A stretch of 64,000 nt of DNA, taken from Virgibacillus doumboii (GTDB taxonomy: Bacteria; Bacillota; Bacilli; Bacillales; Amphibacillaceae). Positions 38,096-48,648 of this stretch are shown in pieces. How positions within the stretch are numbered: position 1 is the first letter of the stretch; each line of letters begins with the position of its first letter. Location of the stretch: NCBI RefSeq assembly GCF_902806455.1, contig NZ_CADCWQ010000002.1:186001-250000 (forward strand), read 5' to 3'. The position numbers were made by a program, and so were the translations under genes. The notes beneath the pieces are model-generated. The model was not told the origin of the DNA and made no database searches. It saw nothing but the letters and a program-made list of their open reading frames with translations.

Positions 38096-38220
38096 AAAAA
38101 GTATGGATGGCGTTGATATAAAGCTCTTATTTAGTTTTCAGGGTACAAAAATTAAAAAATCCCTTGCATTTTTTAACGGAAATGCATATAATATATCTTG
38201 TCTTTCAAATTAAGAATATG

Positions 38221-38336
38221 TCTGGTAGCAATAGCGGAGAGGACACACCTGTTTCCATGCCGAACACAGCAGTTAAGCTCTCCAGCGCCGATGGTAGTTG
38301 GGGCTTTGCCCCTGCAAGAGTAGGACGCCGCCAGGC
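38221..38336 (+). rRNA. rrf: 5S ribosomal RNA, copy 2
   Basis: Same sequence as copy 1. Followed by an intrinsic terminator, not by tRNAs. Confidence 0.96.
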
Positions 38337-38345
38337 AACAAGATG

Positions 38346-38380
38346 AAGCTAAGATACAAAAACTGTATCTTAGCTTTTTT
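38346..38380 (+). terminator. Terminator of the rRNA-tRNA-rRNA unit
   Basis: AAGCTAAGATAC / GTATCTTAGCTTTTTT, a perfect 12-bp stem plus T run. It is the only clear terminator between 27.3 and 38.4 kb. Confidence 0.92.
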
Positions 38381-38444
38381 GTATATACGAAATTAATGGG
38401 ATTTATTCACTAGCATTTTTTCAACCCCTATTTTAATATTATGG

Positions 38445-38640
38445 TATACAATCTTTTTTTTGAAAATATAAACATTTGATTCTGCTGATAATCTGAAAAA
38501 AGGATTACCTATAGAAACCATCGGAGATTTGTGATGGTGTAGCCATATTCTGTTCAAGGATGATTCAGCCTCCACTTATTCCGGGTTATGGCCCTGCCAA
38601 AATTGAAGTGGAGGTTTTATCATCTGCAGATATTAAACGA
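38445..38640 (+). promoter_or_regulatory. Structured leader of the mgtC-like gene, unassigned
   Basis: Starts near a TATACAAT box (38445-38452). It contains ACCATC/GATGGT (about 38517-38539), a competing ATGG/CCAT pairing, and a 9-bp stem CCTCCACTT (38569-38577) / AAGTGGAGG (38606-38614) followed by TTTT, like a terminator or aptamer closing stem. It does not show the M-box, yybP-ykoY, ydaO or fluoride core sequences as I remember them. A cis-regulatory RNA is plausible but unproven. Confidence 0.4.
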
Positions 38641-38667
38641 TATATAGGAGTGATGAGGAGGAAGTAA

Positions 38668-39366
38668 ATGGTTGAATATATGAATCAATTTATTGGGGAG
38701 AATTTTTTAGTAATAATGGCACGGGTTTTAATTGCCTTAATACTATCAGGACTAATCGGATTTGAACGCGAGTTAAAAAATCATTCAGCGGGATTCCGTA
38801 CGCATATTTTAGTCGGTGTTGGTTCCTGTTTAATGATGCTATTATCTTTATATGGTTTTGAGGCATTAATTGACCAATATGATAACATTCGCTTTGACCC
38901 GGCCCGTATACCTTCATATGTTATCAGTGGTATAGGTTTTCTTGGTGCCGGAACTATTATTGTCAATGGAATGACAATTCGCGGGTTAACTACTGCAGCT
39001 TCCATATGGACAGTAGCAGGATTGGGGCTTGTTGTAGGGGTAGGGATGTACGCCGCTGCTATATTTACTACATTAATTATTCTGTTAAGTCTGGTTTTCT
39101 TAAATAACTTTGAAAAATTATTTAAAAAGAGCCGGTCATCTATTCTGATTGAAATAGTAGCATTTCCCGGGTTAAAAATTAATAATATAGTCTCCGTATT
39201 TGAATCATATAATTTGTCTATTAAGCAAGTGGAAATTGAACGTGTTGAGGACGATTTGCGAAATATATTTATTAAAATCGATCGAGATTCTGAATTGGAC
39301 CGGATGTCTCTTTTTACGGAAATATCAAGAATAGATCAGGTCAAAAATATTATCGAAAGAAAGTAG
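38668..39366 (+). CDS. MgtC/SapB-family membrane protein
   Basis: 232 residues. Four or five membrane segments lie in residues 12-145, with the family signature ALILSGLIGFERELKNHSAGFRTHILVGVGSCLMM, then GIGFLGAGTIIVNG and RGLTTAASIWTVAGLGLVVG. A soluble C-terminal domain of about 80 residues follows. MgtC proteins are linked to survival at low magnesium and to inhibition of F-type ATPase in some pathogens; in Bacillaceae the role is open. Shine-Dalgarno sequence GGAGGAAG. Not present between rRNA and ctsR in B. subtilis, so probably a local insertion. Confidence 0.88.
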   Translation: MVEYMNQFIGENFLVIMARVLIALILSGLIGFERELKNHSAGFRTHILVGVGSCLMMLLSLYGFEALIDQYDNIRFDPARIPSYVISGIGFLGAGTIIVNGMTIRGLTTAASIWTVAGLGLVVGVGMYAAAIFTTLIILLSLVFLNNFEKLFKKSRSSILIEIVAFPGLKINNIVSVFESYNLSIKQVEIERVEDDLRNIFIKIDRDSELDRMSLFTEISRIDQVKNIIERK

Positions 39367-39443
39367 AACTGGGAATGTTGTTGAAGCTTTAAGATAATTA
39401 CATCGATGCAAAATAAATTCTGCATGAATGCAGGTGAGAGATT

Positions 39444-39921
39444 ATGGGAGATGCAAATGAAAAACTTAATCCTATAGATGCAGCTAAGAAGTTTGTAGTT
39501 GCGTATTTTCCGGAAAGTCCGGGTGCATTATTAGCCGGAAGTGTCGTTCGTGGTGAAGCTACTAATACCTCTGACCTGGATATTGTTGTATTTGATACGA
39601 ACAAGCCATCTTCATACAGGGAATCTTTAATAAAGTATCAATGGGCGATAGAAGTTTTTGTGCACAACCTTACTTCATATAAACATTTTTTCGAAAGCGA
39701 TATTGAACGTGCGCAACCCTCATGGACAATGGACAGGAACCTCGAAATGGGTGGTTCGTGCATTAAAAGAGTATGATGAAAAATTTACTGAGTATTTTTT
39801 TGCTGCGTTTGATGACTTTTATAAAAAGGGTAATAAGAAAGAAGTGATAAGATTAATTGAATCGATTATCGAACAGTATGGTGGACGATTATTTGCTGGC
39901 TTTTCGTCAGGTAAGAAATAG
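39444..39921 (+). pseudogene. Nucleotidyltransferase-domain protein, internally deleted and frameshifted
   Basis: The N-terminal part in one frame (39444 to about 39720) has a nucleotidyltransferase core: LLAGSVVRGEATNTSDLDIVVFD, the GS...DxD metal-binding signature, then IEVFVHNLTSYKHFFESD. At about 39720 the match jumps to another frame (39658-39921), which reads QWTGTSKWVVRALKEYDEKF and a helical C-terminus ending GGRLFAGFSSGKK. As I recall, intact relatives are about 250 residues with roughly 100 more between these parts. It looks like a deletion whose junction broke the frame. Confidence 0.75.
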
Positions 39922-40010
39922 CTTTACAAATAAAGAGTTTTAGCACTGCATATATTGGTTTTACGTTTATTTACCTTTAATTTGTCTAAAATAAAGATAG
40001 GTCTTAAGGT

Positions 40011-40038
40011 TTGCATCTCTGTTAATTTGACGTATAAT
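40011..40038 (+). promoter_or_regulatory. ctsR operon promoter
   Basis: TTGCAT (40011-40016), 16 nt, TATAAT (40033-40038), with the CtsR site immediately downstream over the transcription start. Confidence 0.65.
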
Positions 40039-40046
40039 AAACGTAT

Positions 40047-40069
40047 AGTCAAAGTTAGTCAAAGTCAAA
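40047..40069 (+). promoter_or_regulatory. CtsR operator
   Basis: AGTCAAA-GTT-AGTCAAA, the heptad direct repeat with 3-nt spacer bound by CtsR, plus a third overlapping AGTCAAA (40063-40069). It would repress ctsR-mcsA-mcsB-clpC until heat or protein stress. Confidence 0.88.
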
Positions 40070-40132
40070 GCCAGACGAAGAACAAGGAAAGACATAAAAG
40101 GGTAGCTCATAGGATGAAGAGGAGGAGGGTAT

Positions 40133-40600
40133 ATGAGTAACATCTCAGATATTATCGAACAGCATTTGAAACAAATTCTGGAGGCTGCCAGGCAGGATGC
40201 GATTGAAATTAAACGGAGTGAGATTGCTGATCAGTTCCAGTGTGTACCATCGCAAATAAATTATGTGATTAACACCCGGTTTACTGTGGAAAAAGGATAT
40301 ATAGTTGAAAGTAAACGCGGTGGCGGCGGATACATTCGAATTATCCGGATCAAGCATCAGGATAAAGCGGAACTGATTGATGATATCATTGAATTGATAA
40401 ATCCGACAGTAACGCAGCAGTCTGCAGTAGATGTACTCGAAAGACTGATTGAAGAAGACCTTGTTACGGAACGTGAAGCAAAGATAATGCTGAGTGCAAT
40501 TGACCGGAATATACTTGCGTTTAAATTACCTTTGCGTGATGAAGTTCGTGCACGGGTACTGACTTCAATGCTGACGACGTTGAAATATTTAACAAAATAG
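40133..40600 (+). CDS. ctsR: Class III heat-shock repressor CtsR
   Basis: A 155-residue dimeric winged-helix repressor of clp genes. The DNA-binding half ends in the tetraglycine wing loop ESKRGGGGYIRIIRI, which senses temperature. The C-terminal half is the dimer and McsB/ClpC contact region (DRNILAFKLPLRDEVRARVL). Shine-Dalgarno sequence GGAGGAGGG. First gene of a four-gene operon with an operator directly upstream, so it autoregulates. Confidence 0.97.
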   Translation: MSNISDIIEQHLKQILEAARQDAIEIKRSEIADQFQCVPSQINYVINTRFTVEKGYIVESKRGGGGYIRIIRIKHQDKAELIDDIIELINPTVTQQSAVDVLERLIEEDLVTEREAKIMLSAIDRNILAFKLPLRDEVRARVLTSMLTTLKYLTK

Positions 40601-40618
40601 CAAAGGAGGAGAGGACGG

Positions 40619-41152
40619 ATGGAATGTCAGGAGTGCCATGAACGACCAGCCACTCTTCACTTTACCCAAGTTATTAATGGGAATAAAATGGAAGTTCACG
40701 TGTGTGAAGTATGTGCAAAGGAAAAGGGGTACATGACATATCCTGAGGAAGGGTATGCGCTTCACAACTTATTATCCGGACTATTTAATTTTGATACCTC
40801 ATCTGTGGAAAGCAAAAAAGGAACTTCCTATCAAACAAAAGAATTGCAATGCCCACAATGTGAAATGACATTCTCGGAATTTAAACGGGTTGGAAAATTT
40901 GGCTGTGCCGAATGCTATGATACCTTTTCAGACCGTCTTGATCCAATTTTCCGTCGTGTCCACAGCGGGAATACGAAACATCATGGAAAAATACCTACCC
41001 GTAAAGGCGGGGATTTGCATACGAAAAAACAGGTGGAATCCTATAAGGCTGAATTACAGCAATTAATTGAGGATGAAGCTTTTGAGGAAGCGGCAACAAT
41101 ACGAGATAAGATTAAGGAACTGGAAAGGCAAATGCGAGGTGATCGTACATGA
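40619..41152 (+). CDS. mcsA: McsA, activator of McsB kinase
   Basis: A 177-residue zinc protein with four CXXC pairs (CQEC, CEVC, CPQC, CAEC) in residues 3-105 and a C-terminal UVR domain ([28 protein letters not shown]). It binds and activates the arginine kinase McsB and helps target clients to ClpCP. Shine-Dalgarno sequence AAGGAGGAGAGG. The stop overlaps the mcsB start by 4 nt. Confidence 0.96.
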   Translation: MECQECHERPATLHFTQVINGNKMEVHVCEVCAKEKGYMTYPEEGYALHNLLSGLFNFDTSSVESKKGTSYQTKELQCPQCEMTFSEFKRVGKFGCAECYDTFSDRLDPIFRRVHSGNTKHHGKIPTRKGGDLHTKKQVESYKAELQQLIEDEAFEEAATIRDKIKELERQMRGDRT

Positions 41153-42213
41153 CCCTACAGCAATTTATGAACGAAGCAATCAGTCCGTGGATGCGTGAAG
41201 ATGGGCCTGATAGTGATATTGTTTTAAGCAGCCGGATTCGCCTGGCTCGTAACTTTTCCCAATATTCGTATCCGATTTTGGCTAATGACTCGGATCTTCA
41301 AAGCATCAGTGATTTTATCCAAAATGAATATGAGCATAAATCTTTTCAGAACTATGAGGATTTCCAGTTCATTCCTATACGTAACTTAACACAAGTTGAA
41401 AAGCGTGTTCTGGTTGAGAAGCATTTGATCAGTCCCCATTTGGCAGAGCATGACAACACTTCTGCAACGCTTATCTCAAAAAATGAGCAAGTGTCGGTTA
41501 TGATTAATGAAGAGGATCATATCCGGGTGCAGCTTTATTTTCCGGGATTTCAAATAAAAAAAGCACTTGAAAAAGCGTTTGAATTTGATGATTGGCTGGA
41601 AGAAAAGATCAACTATGCATTTGATGAAACGCGCGGCTACTTAACGAGTTGTCCGACAAACGTTGGAACAGGGATGCGTGCTTCTGTTATGATGCACCTT
41701 CCTGCACTTGCGATGACCCAGCAAATCAACCGTATGGTTCCGGCTATTAATCAATTAGGGCTCGTAGTTCGGGGAATTTATGGTGAAGGCAGTGAAGCAT
41801 TAGGCAATATTTTTCAGATTTCCAACCAGATTACTTTGGGAAAATCAGAAGAGGATATTGTGGAGGACTTGCAAAGTGTTGTCCGGCAGTTAGTCGAGCA
41901 CGAACGCAAAGCCAGAAAACGAATCTTGGAGCAGTCAGAAACAAGACTGGAAGACAGAATTTATCGTTCTTATGGTGTGTTGGAGTACAGTCGTATTATC
42001 GAATCAAAAGAGGCAGCAAAATGTTTGTCAAATGTACGTTTGGGAATAGACCTGGGGATTGTTGAAAATGTATCACGAAATATACTTAATGAATTAATGG
42101 TCCTGACCCAACCAGGCTTCCTGCAGCAATACGCCAAAAAAACACTAACGCCTAATGAACGCGATGTTCTTCGGGCAACACTTATTCGAGAGCGGATGCA
42201 ATTAGAGAAATAG
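41149..42213 (+). CDS. mcsB: Protein arginine kinase McsB
   Basis: A 354-residue enzyme of the phosphagen kinase fold. It phosphorylates arginines on CtsR and misfolded proteins, marking them for ClpCP. ATP-binding [19 protein letters not shown] loop, [15 protein letters not shown] and [19 protein letters not shown] catalytic segments are present. The pArg-binding C-terminal part includes [13 protein letters not shown]. Confidence 0.96.
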   Translation: MTLQQFMNEAISPWMREDGPDSDIVLSSRIRLARNFSQYSYPILANDSDLQSISDFIQNEYEHKSFQNYEDFQFIPIRNLTQVEKRVLVEKHLISPHLAEHDNTSATLISKNEQVSVMINEEDHIRVQLYFPGFQIKKALEKAFEFDDWLEEKINYAFDETRGYLTSCPTNVGTGMRASVMMHLPALAMTQQINRMVPAINQLGLVVRGIYGEGSEALGNIFQISNQITLGKSEEDIVEDLQSVVRQLVEHERKARKRILEQSETRLEDRIYRSYGVLEYSRIIESKEAAKCLSNVRLGIDLGIVENVSRNILNELMVLTQPGFLQQYAKKTLTPNERDVLRATLIRERMQLEK

Positions 42214-42228
42214 GTAGGAGGAAAATAT

Positions 42229-44658
42229 ATGATGTTTGGACGTTTTACAGAAAGAGCACAAAAAGTACTTGCTTTGTCCCAGGAGGAAGCAGTACGACTG
42301 GGGCATAATAATATTGGTACCGAACATGTATTATTGGGACTTGTGCGTGAAGGGGATGGAATTGCTGCCAAGGCACTTCAATCCCTCGGTTTAGAAGTGC
42401 CAAAAATACAGGAAGAAGTTGAAAAACTGATTGGTGTAGGGAAGCAGCCGATGCAAACCATTCATTATACCCCTCGTGCCAAAAAGGTAGTGGAACTCTC
42501 ACAGGATGAAGCACGCAAGCTTGGCCATTCCTACGTTGGAACAGAGCATATTCTCTTAGGCTTAATTCGTGAAGGAGAGGGTGTCGCAGCACGTGTACTG
42601 AATAATCTCGGCGTCAGCTTAAATAAAGCCCGTCAGCAAGTTCTTCAACTTCTGGGAAGTAATGAATCACAGGCAGGGCGACAAGGCCGTGGTGCGCAAT
42701 CATCAAATGCCAACACACCAACATTGGATTCCTTGGCACGGGATTTAACAGAGAGTGCCAAAGAGGGGAATATTGACCCTGTTATTGGCCGGAGCAAAGA
42801 AATTGAACGTGTTATCCAAGTGTTAAGCCGCCGTACCAAAAATAACCCCGTATTAATTGGTGAACCGGGTGTTGGTAAAACAGCTGTTGCTGAAGGATTG
42901 GCTCAGCAGATTGTCAATAATGAGATTCCTGAGACATTACGTGATAAACGGGTAATGACCCTGGATATGGGTACAGTTGTCGCTGGCACCAAATACCGTG
43001 GTGAATTTGAGGATCGATTAAAAAAGGTAATGGAAGAAATACGCCAGGCGACGAATATAATTCTTTTCATCGATGAATTACACACATTGATTGGTGCTGG
43101 TGGAGCAGAAGGTGCTATCGATGCCTCCAACATCCTGAAACCTGCGTTGTCACGTGGGGAATTGCAATGTATTGGTGCAACGACGATGGATGAGTACCGT
43201 AAATATATTGAGAAAGATGCGGCATTGGAGCGCAGATTCCAGCCAATCCAGGTTGATGAGCCAACATTGGAAGAGACAGTTCAAATTTTAAAAGGACTGC
43301 GTGATCGTTATGAGGCACACCATCGTGTCACCATTACGGACGAAGCGATTGAAGCAGCTGGAAATCTGTCAGACCGTTATATTACAGACCGGTTTTTACC
43401 GGATAAAGCAATTGACTTAATTGATGAAGCAGGATCCAAAGTGCGTTTGAGCTCCTATACCGTTCCGCCAAACCTGAAGGAACTGGAGCAGAAGCTGGAA
43501 GAAGTACGTAAAGAGAAAGATTCTGCTGTTCAAAGCCAGGAGTTTGAAAAAGCAGCATCATTACGTGATTCAGAGCAGCGTTTACGTGAAGAACTGGAAG
43601 AAACCAAAGAACAATGGAAAGAAAAGCAAGGTCAGGAAACTTCCGAAGTCGGAGTGGAAGACATTGCGAATGTAGTTTCCGTTTGGACTGGTGTCCCGGT
43701 TTCACAATTAACAAAAGAAGAAAGCGAACGGCTTCTGAATATGGAGGAAACACTGCATAACCGTGTTATCGGCCAGGAAGAAGCAGTTGACGCTGTTTCA
43801 AAGGCTATTCGCCGGGCACGTGCCGGCTTAAAAGATCCGAAGCGACCAATTGGTTCGTTTATTTTCCTTGGCCCAACAGGGGTTGGGAAGACAGAGCTTG
43901 CCCGCGCGTTGGCGGAAACAATGTTTGCTGATGAAGAGGCGATGATCCGTATTGACATGTCCGAATACATGGAGAAACATTCCACGTCCCGCCTTGTTGG
44001 TTCGCCTCCTGGATATGTAGGATATGATGAAGGTGGACAGCTGACCGAGAAGGTGCGAAGAAAACCATACTCTGTTGTACTTTTGGATGAAGTGGAAAAA
44101 GCACACCCGGAAGTATTCAATATTCTACTGCAGGTACTTGAAGATGGGCGCTTAACAGATTCCAAAGGTCGTGTAGTTGATTTCCGTAATACCGTTCTCA
44201 TCATGACATCCAACGTTGGTGCAAACGAATTGAAACGTAATAAATATGTTGGGTTTAATCTTGGTGATGAAAACCTGGACTACAATAACATGAAGACAAA
44301 AGTAACCGAAGAATTGAAAAAAGCATTCAGACCCGAGTTTTTAAACCGAATCGATGAGACAATTGTTTTCCATTCATTAGAGCGAAAACATATGAAAGAT
44401 ATTGTCACACTAATGATTAAACAACTGCAGCGCCGACTGAAAGATCAGGAAATTGAATTTACACTAACTGACAAAGCGGTTGAAAAGATTGCCAATGAAG
44501 GTTTTGACCCGGAATACGGCGCACGTCCGCTGCGCAGGTCCATCCAGAAAAATATTGAGGATTTATTGTCAGAGGAATTGTTGAAAGAAACAATTGCCAA
44601 AGGTCAAAAAGTGAAAATCGGCTTAAATAATAAAGGAGAATTTATTGTATTGCCATAA
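42229..44658 (+). CDS. clpC: ClpC AAA+ unfoldase
   Basis: An 809-residue Hsp100 protein that unfolds substrates for ClpP with adaptors MecA or McsB. Two N-terminal Clp repeats ([38 protein letters not shown]), Walker A1 GEPGVGKTA (about 210), a coiled-coil M domain with UVR-like [13 protein letters not shown] (about 420-470), Walker A2 GPTGVGKT (about 545) and the ClpP-docking loop [17 protein letters not shown] matches the B. subtilis start. Ends the CtsR operon. Confidence 0.98.
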   Translation: MMFGRFTERAQKVLALSQEEAVRLGHNNIGTEHVLLGLVREGDGIAAKALQSLGLEVPKIQEEVEKLIGVGKQPMQTIHYTPRAKKVVELSQDEARKLGHSYVGTEHILLGLIREGEGVAARVLNNLGVSLNKARQQVLQLLGSNESQAGRQGRGAQSSNANTPTLDSLARDLTESAKEGNIDPVIGRSKEIERVIQVLSRRTKNNPVLIGEPGVGKTAVAEGLAQQIVNNEIPETLRDKRVMTLDMGTVVAGTKYRGEFEDRLKKVMEEIRQATNIILFIDELHTLIGAGGAEGAIDASNILKPALSRGELQCIGATTMDEYRKYIEKDAALERRFQPIQVDEPTLEETVQILKGLRDRYEAHHRVTITDEAIEAAGNLSDRYITDRFLPDKAIDLIDEAGSKVRLSSYTVPPNLKELEQKLEEVRKEKDSAVQSQEFEKAASLRDSEQRLREELEETKEQWKEKQGQETSEVGVEDIANVVSVWTGVPVSQLTKEESERLLNMEETLHNRVIGQEEAVDAVSKAIRRARAGLKDPKRPIGSFIFLGPTGVGKTELARALAETMFADEEAMIRIDMSEYMEKHSTSRLVGSPPGYVGYDEGGQLTEKVRRKPYSVVLLDEVEKAHPEVFNILLQVLEDGRLTDSKGRVVDFRNTVLIMTSNVGANELKRNKYVGFNLGDENLDYNNMKTKVTEELKKAFRPEFLNRIDETIVFHSLERKHMKDIVTLMIKQLQRRLKDQEIEFTLTDKAVEKIANEGFDPEYGARPLRRSIQKNIEDLLSEELLKETIAKGQKVKIGLNNKGEFIVLP

Positions 44659-44690
44659 GCATGGTAATTTTACAGAATAAATTAGTCTGG

Positions 44691-44722
44691 AAAAGCTGGA
44701 AGGGGTCCCCTTCCAGCTTTTT
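44691..44722 (+). terminator. Terminator of the ctsR-clpC operon
   Basis: AAAAGCTGGAAGGGG / CCCCTTCCAGCTTTTT, a 15-bp perfect stem with T run. Confidence 0.93.
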
Positions 44723-44754
44723 GGATAGGGCAGTTTTATTGTTATTGATTTCCA

Positions 44755-45164
44755 CTGTGGTTGATATATATTGCGAACTAAATCCAATTAATAAGGTTTT
44801 TTGATCACCGCAGCTGGAATATACTCGCTTTCCTAAGGTCTTGTGCCGATCCCCTTCAGTTGGTACCTCACTTTCACGGTCTCGCCTAGCTTGAACTTCT
44901 GAACAGGAGTCTCACATATTCCAGCTGCTGGTTTACAGGGTTAAATCTATTCCGTTACTAAAAATTATTGATTTACCAAGATAAAGTGAACAAAACTCAG
45001 CGGAGGAAATACGCTGAGACTCCTGTGGGAGGAAAGGCCTAGGTGAGACCACTGAGTGCGCAAGCACGAAGGGGGCTCATCAGCCGCCCACGGAAAGCGA
45101 AGTGTATTTCCGCAGCGGTGGACTAACACTCATATAAAGTTACGTTGCAGTTTATGGAAATTAC
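44755..45164. mobile_element. MITE-like composite repeat R4 (about 410 bp)
   Basis: Left end GTTGATATATATTGCGAACT, right end ACGTTGCAGTTTATGG (inverted, imperfect). Module A (about 44805-44935) begins and ends with GCAGCTGGAATAT / ATATTCCAGCTGC. Module B (about 44998-45122) begins and ends with CAGCGGAGGAAATAC / GTATTTCCGCAGCGG. Each module can form a long cruciform. No open frame. It fills most of the clpC-radA gap. Confidence 0.75.
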
Positions 45165-45351
45165 AAGCAGAACATCATTTTCGGAAATGACACAAAATGC
45201 GGTAATTTTTTCGAAAACAGCCTTGGAAAACATGGTAAAATGGTTTTGTGGCATAACTATGTAAATTTTATTATTCAATTGATAGAATTCTGTAACTTTC
45301 ACGTTACGTATTTCGTATATAATAGTAGATATATTGGAAGGATTGGTAGAG

Positions 45352-46725
45352 TTGGCGAAGCGAAAAACGAAGTATGTTTGTCAGGAATGCGGTTATGAAT
45401 CGGCAAAGTGGATGGGAAAATGTCCCGGCTGTAATAATTGGAACACGCTGGTAGAAGAAATAGAAGCATCAAGCATGAAATCCAGGCATACATTAGGTGT
45501 GGAGTCAAAATCAGCCAGTAAGCCTGAAAGTATTACTGCAATTGAAACACAGAAGGAACCTCGCATAACTACCACTATGAAGGAATTTAATCGTGTGCTT
45601 GGCGGGGGTATCGTTCCCGGATCACTTGTTTTAATCGGTGGTGACCCCGGAATTGGTAAATCAACATTACTTTTACAAATTTCATCCCAGCTGGCTGAAA
45701 AACAATTACCTGTCCTATATATATCCGGTGAGGAATCAACTCGCCAAACAAAACTTCGGGCAGACCGACTTGGAATCAAATCGGATCTGCTGTATGTATT
45801 ATCAGAAACAAATTTACTTGATATTGCTAATCAAATTGAGCAGATTAAACCATCTTTTGTAGTAATTGATTCTATTCAGACGATTTATCGTGAGGAGGTA
45901 ACAAGTGCACCTGGCAGTGTTTCCCAGGTTCGTGAAAGTACCGGTGAATTAATGAAAATCGCCAAAACAAACGGAATCCCAATTTTTATAGTTGGACACG
46001 TAACCAAAGAGGGAGCAATAGCAGGGCCGCGAATGCTTGAGCATATGGTGGATGCAGTGCTTTATTTTGAAGGTGAACGGCATCATACATATCGTATTTT
46101 GCGCGGAGTTAAGAATCGTTTTGGCAGTACACATGAGATGGGTATTTTTGAGATGAAGGAAGAAGGACTGCGGGAGGTCATGAATCCTTCAGAAATCTTC
46201 CTGGAGGAGCGATCACAGGGAGCGGCTGGATCAACAGTTGTCGCTTCGATGGAAGGAACCAGGCCTGTACTGGTTGAAATTCAGGCGTTAATTTCACCAT
46301 CCAGCTTTGGGAACCCGAGGCGGATGGCAACCGGAATCGATACGAATCGTGTTCCGTTGCTTATGGCAGTACTCGAAAAACGTGTCGGGTTAATGCTGCA
46401 AAACCAGGATGCCTATATAAAAGTTGCTGGGGGAGTTAAGCTTGATGAACCGGCAATTGATTTAGCCATTGCTGTAAGTATTGCTTCAAGCTTCCGGGAC
46501 CAGCCAACAAAGCCAGATGACATTTTTGTTGGGGAAGTAGGCCTGACCGGTGAAATAAGAAGGGTTTCCAGAATTGAACAGCGAGTCCAGGAAGCAGCTA
46601 AACTTGGATTTAAGCGGGTCATCTGTCCAAAGAATAATCTTGACGGTTGGACGGCACCTGAATCTATTCAGGTAATCGGTGTTAATTCCGTACAAGAGGC
46701 GATGGAAGCAGGGTTAGCCAGATAA
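45352..46725 (+). CDS. radA: DNA repair protein RadA (Sms)
   Basis: A 457-residue RecA-like helicase for recombination intermediates and branch migration. N-terminal zinc finger [18 protein letters not shown], Walker [10 protein letters not shown] (about 98), the RadA signature KNRFG (about 254) and a C-terminal Lon-like domain ([19 protein letters not shown]). TTG 45352 gives [13 protein letters not shown], as in B. subtilis, at 10 nt from GGAAGG; TTG 45334 lies inside the Shine-Dalgarno region. In B. subtilis disA follows; here it does not. Confidence 0.96.
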   Translation: MAKRKTKYVCQECGYESAKWMGKCPGCNNWNTLVEEIEASSMKSRHTLGVESKSASKPESITAIETQKEPRITTTMKEFNRVLGGGIVPGSLVLIGGDPGIGKSTLLLQISSQLAEKQLPVLYISGEESTRQTKLRADRLGIKSDLLYVLSETNLLDIANQIEQIKPSFVVIDSIQTIYREEVTSAPGSVSQVRESTGELMKIAKTNGIPIFIVGHVTKEGAIAGPRMLEHMVDAVLYFEGERHHTYRILRGVKNRFGSTHEMGIFEMKEEGLREVMNPSEIFLEERSQGAAGSTVVASMEGTRPVLVEIQALISPSSFGNPRRMATGIDTNRVPLLMAVLEKRVGLMLQNQDAYIKVAGGVKLDEPAIDLAIAVSIASSFRDQPTKPDDIFVGEVGLTGEIRRVSRIEQRVQEAAKLGFKRVICPKNNLDGWTAPESIQVIGVNSVQEAMEAGLAR

Positions 46726-46750
46726 ATTCGAAATTTGTCGAAAAATTAGA

Positions 46751-46823
46751 TTGACAGTTGATACTTGGTATGATAGAATTTTATGTTTATTAAATTGACT
46801 GTTATTTGTGGTTATGCTATTGT
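46751..46823 (+). promoter_or_regulatory. Tandem sigma-A promoters before yacL
   Basis: First: TTGACA (46751-46756), 17 nt, TAGAAT (46774-46779). Second: TTGACT (46795-46800), 17 nt, TATTGT (46818-46823) with an extended TGC. Both lie in the 205-bp radA-yacL gap, leaving a leader of about 100 nt. Confidence 0.6.
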
Positions 46824-46930
46824 TTATGTATCTGTTATTTTTTTACACTTTCTCAAAAATCATTATTCTACGTTTTCCAACGGTTAATTTTTATAAATCA
46901 GGTAATAATAAAAGATAGGAGGTGACAGTG

Positions 46931-48034
46931 GTGCTGAAAAAAATTGTCCATTTACTTTTTATCATTAGTGGAGGTACCATTGGGTATTTATACGTACCGG
47001 ATATTGTTAACTTGTTAGATTTTACCGATGCAAACTGGGTCTCATCCCCATATGCAGGCTTAATATTGGGAGCTATTATTTTATTTCTATTTTCTTATTG
47101 GCTTGCAGATTATATCGTCGGGTTTTTAAGGTGGATAGAAGATGCACTGATCAAAGTGCCGGTTGGCGACTTATTTTTTGGAAGTCTCGGGCTGATTCTT
47201 GGGCTGGTTGTAGCTTATTTGATTAATATTGCATTCAAGGATATTAATATTGCATTTGTCTCACAGGTAATTCCGTTAATCATTACAACTCTGCTAGGCT
47301 ATTTTGGGTTTCAAGTCGGGTTTAGACGAAGAGAAGAGTTCGTGAACTTATTAAATATTAATAGAAAAGAACGCGAAAAACGAAGAGTTGCTGATGAAGA
47401 AACAGTCGAGCAGACTCAGAATCAACCAAGAGCAAAGATATTGGATACAAGTGTTATTATTGATGGACGTATTGCTGATATTTGCCAAACCAGCTTTTTG
47501 GAAGGAACGATTGTCATTCCGCAATTTGTTCTGGGTGAATTGCAGCATATCGCTGATTCTTCCGATGTGTTGAAACGTAACCGTGGTCGCCGGGGACTGG
47601 ATGTACTGAATCGTATTCAGAAAGAACTGCCGGTAGACGTTGAAATTTACGAAGGTGACTTTGAAGAGATACAGGAAGTGGACAGCAAACTGATTAAACT
47701 GGCAAAAGTGATCAATGGAATCGTTGTGACAAATGATTTCAACCTGAATAAAGTATGTGATCTTCAAGGTGTACACGTGTTAAACATTAACGATCTGGCA
47801 AATGCTGTAAAACCAGTTGTCCTGCCGGGTGAAGAATTAATGGTACAGGTAATTAAAGATGGTAAAGAACAAAATCAGGGTATTGCATACTTGGATGACG
47901 GTACCATGATTGTTGTGGAAGAAGGCCATGATTACATTGGCAAAACAATCGAAGTACTTATTACAAGTGTTCTGCAGACGTCAGCCGGCCGAATGATTTT
48001 TGCCAAACCAAAATTACTTGAAAAAGCACTGTAA
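46931..48034 (+). CDS. yacL: YacL, membrane PIN/TRAM-domain protein
   Basis: 367 residues. Four membrane segments lie in residues 1-125. The PIN nuclease-like domain starts ILDTSVIIDGRIADI (about 170; acidic residues D, E and D further on), and a C-terminal TRAM domain (QGIAYLDDGTMIVVEEG) probably binds RNA. Function is unproven. GTG 46931 (MLKKIVHLLF) is chosen, 8 nt after GGAGG; GTG 46922 and 46928 are closer to or inside the Shine-Dalgarno sequence. Confidence 0.93.
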   Translation: MLKKIVHLLFIISGGTIGYLYVPDIVNLLDFTDANWVSSPYAGLILGAIILFLFSYWLADYIVGFLRWIEDALIKVPVGDLFFGSLGLILGLVVAYLINIAFKDINIAFVSQVIPLIITTLLGYFGFQVGFRRREEFVNLLNINRKEREKRRVADEETVEQTQNQPRAKILDTSVIIDGRIADICQTSFLEGTIVIPQFVLGELQHIADSSDVLKRNRGRRGLDVLNRIQKELPVDVEIYEGDFEEIQEVDSKLIKLAKVINGIVVTNDFNLNKVCDLQGVHVLNINDLANAVKPVVLPGEELMVQVIKDGKEQNQGIAYLDDGTMIVVEEGHDYIGKTIEVLITSVLQTSAGRMIFAKPKLLEKAL

Positions 48035-48059
48035 AAAAGGTATAACTTATAGAAGATGG

Positions 48060-48093
48060 AAAAAGTGATAACTTAGCATGTTATCACTTTTTG
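48060..48093 (+). terminator. Intrinsic terminator after yacL
   Basis: AAAAAGTGATAAC / GTTATCACTTTTT stem with T run. Confidence 0.9.
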
Positions 48094-48162
48094 TTATACT
48101 AGAGGATGCTAGCCATACTGTTTTAACAAAAGGTTCTATTTGTAAATTTGTTGTTTTTACCT

Positions 48163-48648
48163 TGTAGTTGATATAAACTGCGAACCAGATTCAATCATTT
48201 AGTGATGCTCTCTGGCTACGCAGCTGGAATATACTGGTGCTCGTCGTGTTGTACGTATTTTCGGAGAAGCAGCACTCCTCGCAACTCGCAGTTTACTCGG
48301 TGGAAGCACAGCTTGTCGCTTTCCTAAGGTCTTGTGTCGAGCCCTCCTCAGCTCGTACCTCGCTTGTGGGGTTTCGGCTAGCTTGTTCTTCCCCCAGGAG
48401 TCTCGCTTATTCCAGCTGCTGGTATTATAGAATCTTACTTATATTTCATCACAGCATATCAAATAAAGTGAACAATAACCAGCGGAGGAAATACACGGAG
48501 ACTCCTGGGGGAGGAAAGGCATCGGTGAGACTACGTAGTGCGCTAGCACGAAGTGGGCTCAACAGCCGCCCCCGGTGTATTTCCGCAGCGGTGTTATAGC
48601 ACTCAATTATTCTTTTACAGTTACGCTGCATTTTATATCTTTTGTGTC
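48163..48648. mobile_element. MITE-like composite repeat R5 (about 486 bp)
   Basis: Left end GTAGTTGATATAAACTGCGAAC, right end GCTGCATTTTATATC (inverted). Module A (48220-48424) is enlarged by an extra 50-60 bp; module B (48480-48600) resembles that of 44998-45122. It lies between yacL and gltX, exactly where ispD and ispF stand in B. subtilis, and reaches to 50 nt before the gltX start. Frames in it (such as 48237-48599) are not genes. Confidence 0.75.

Noticed and set aside
38445..38640. M-box, yybP-ykoY, ydaO or fluoride riboswitch
   Set aside because: The core consensus segments of these classes, as remembered, are not found.
43632..44213. 193-codon minus-strand frame in clpC
   Set aside because: Antisense shadow of a highly conserved AAA+ domain without start signals.
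48237..48599. 120-codon frame between yacL and gltX
   Set aside because: It runs through hairpin modules of element R5; related copies do not keep the frame open.
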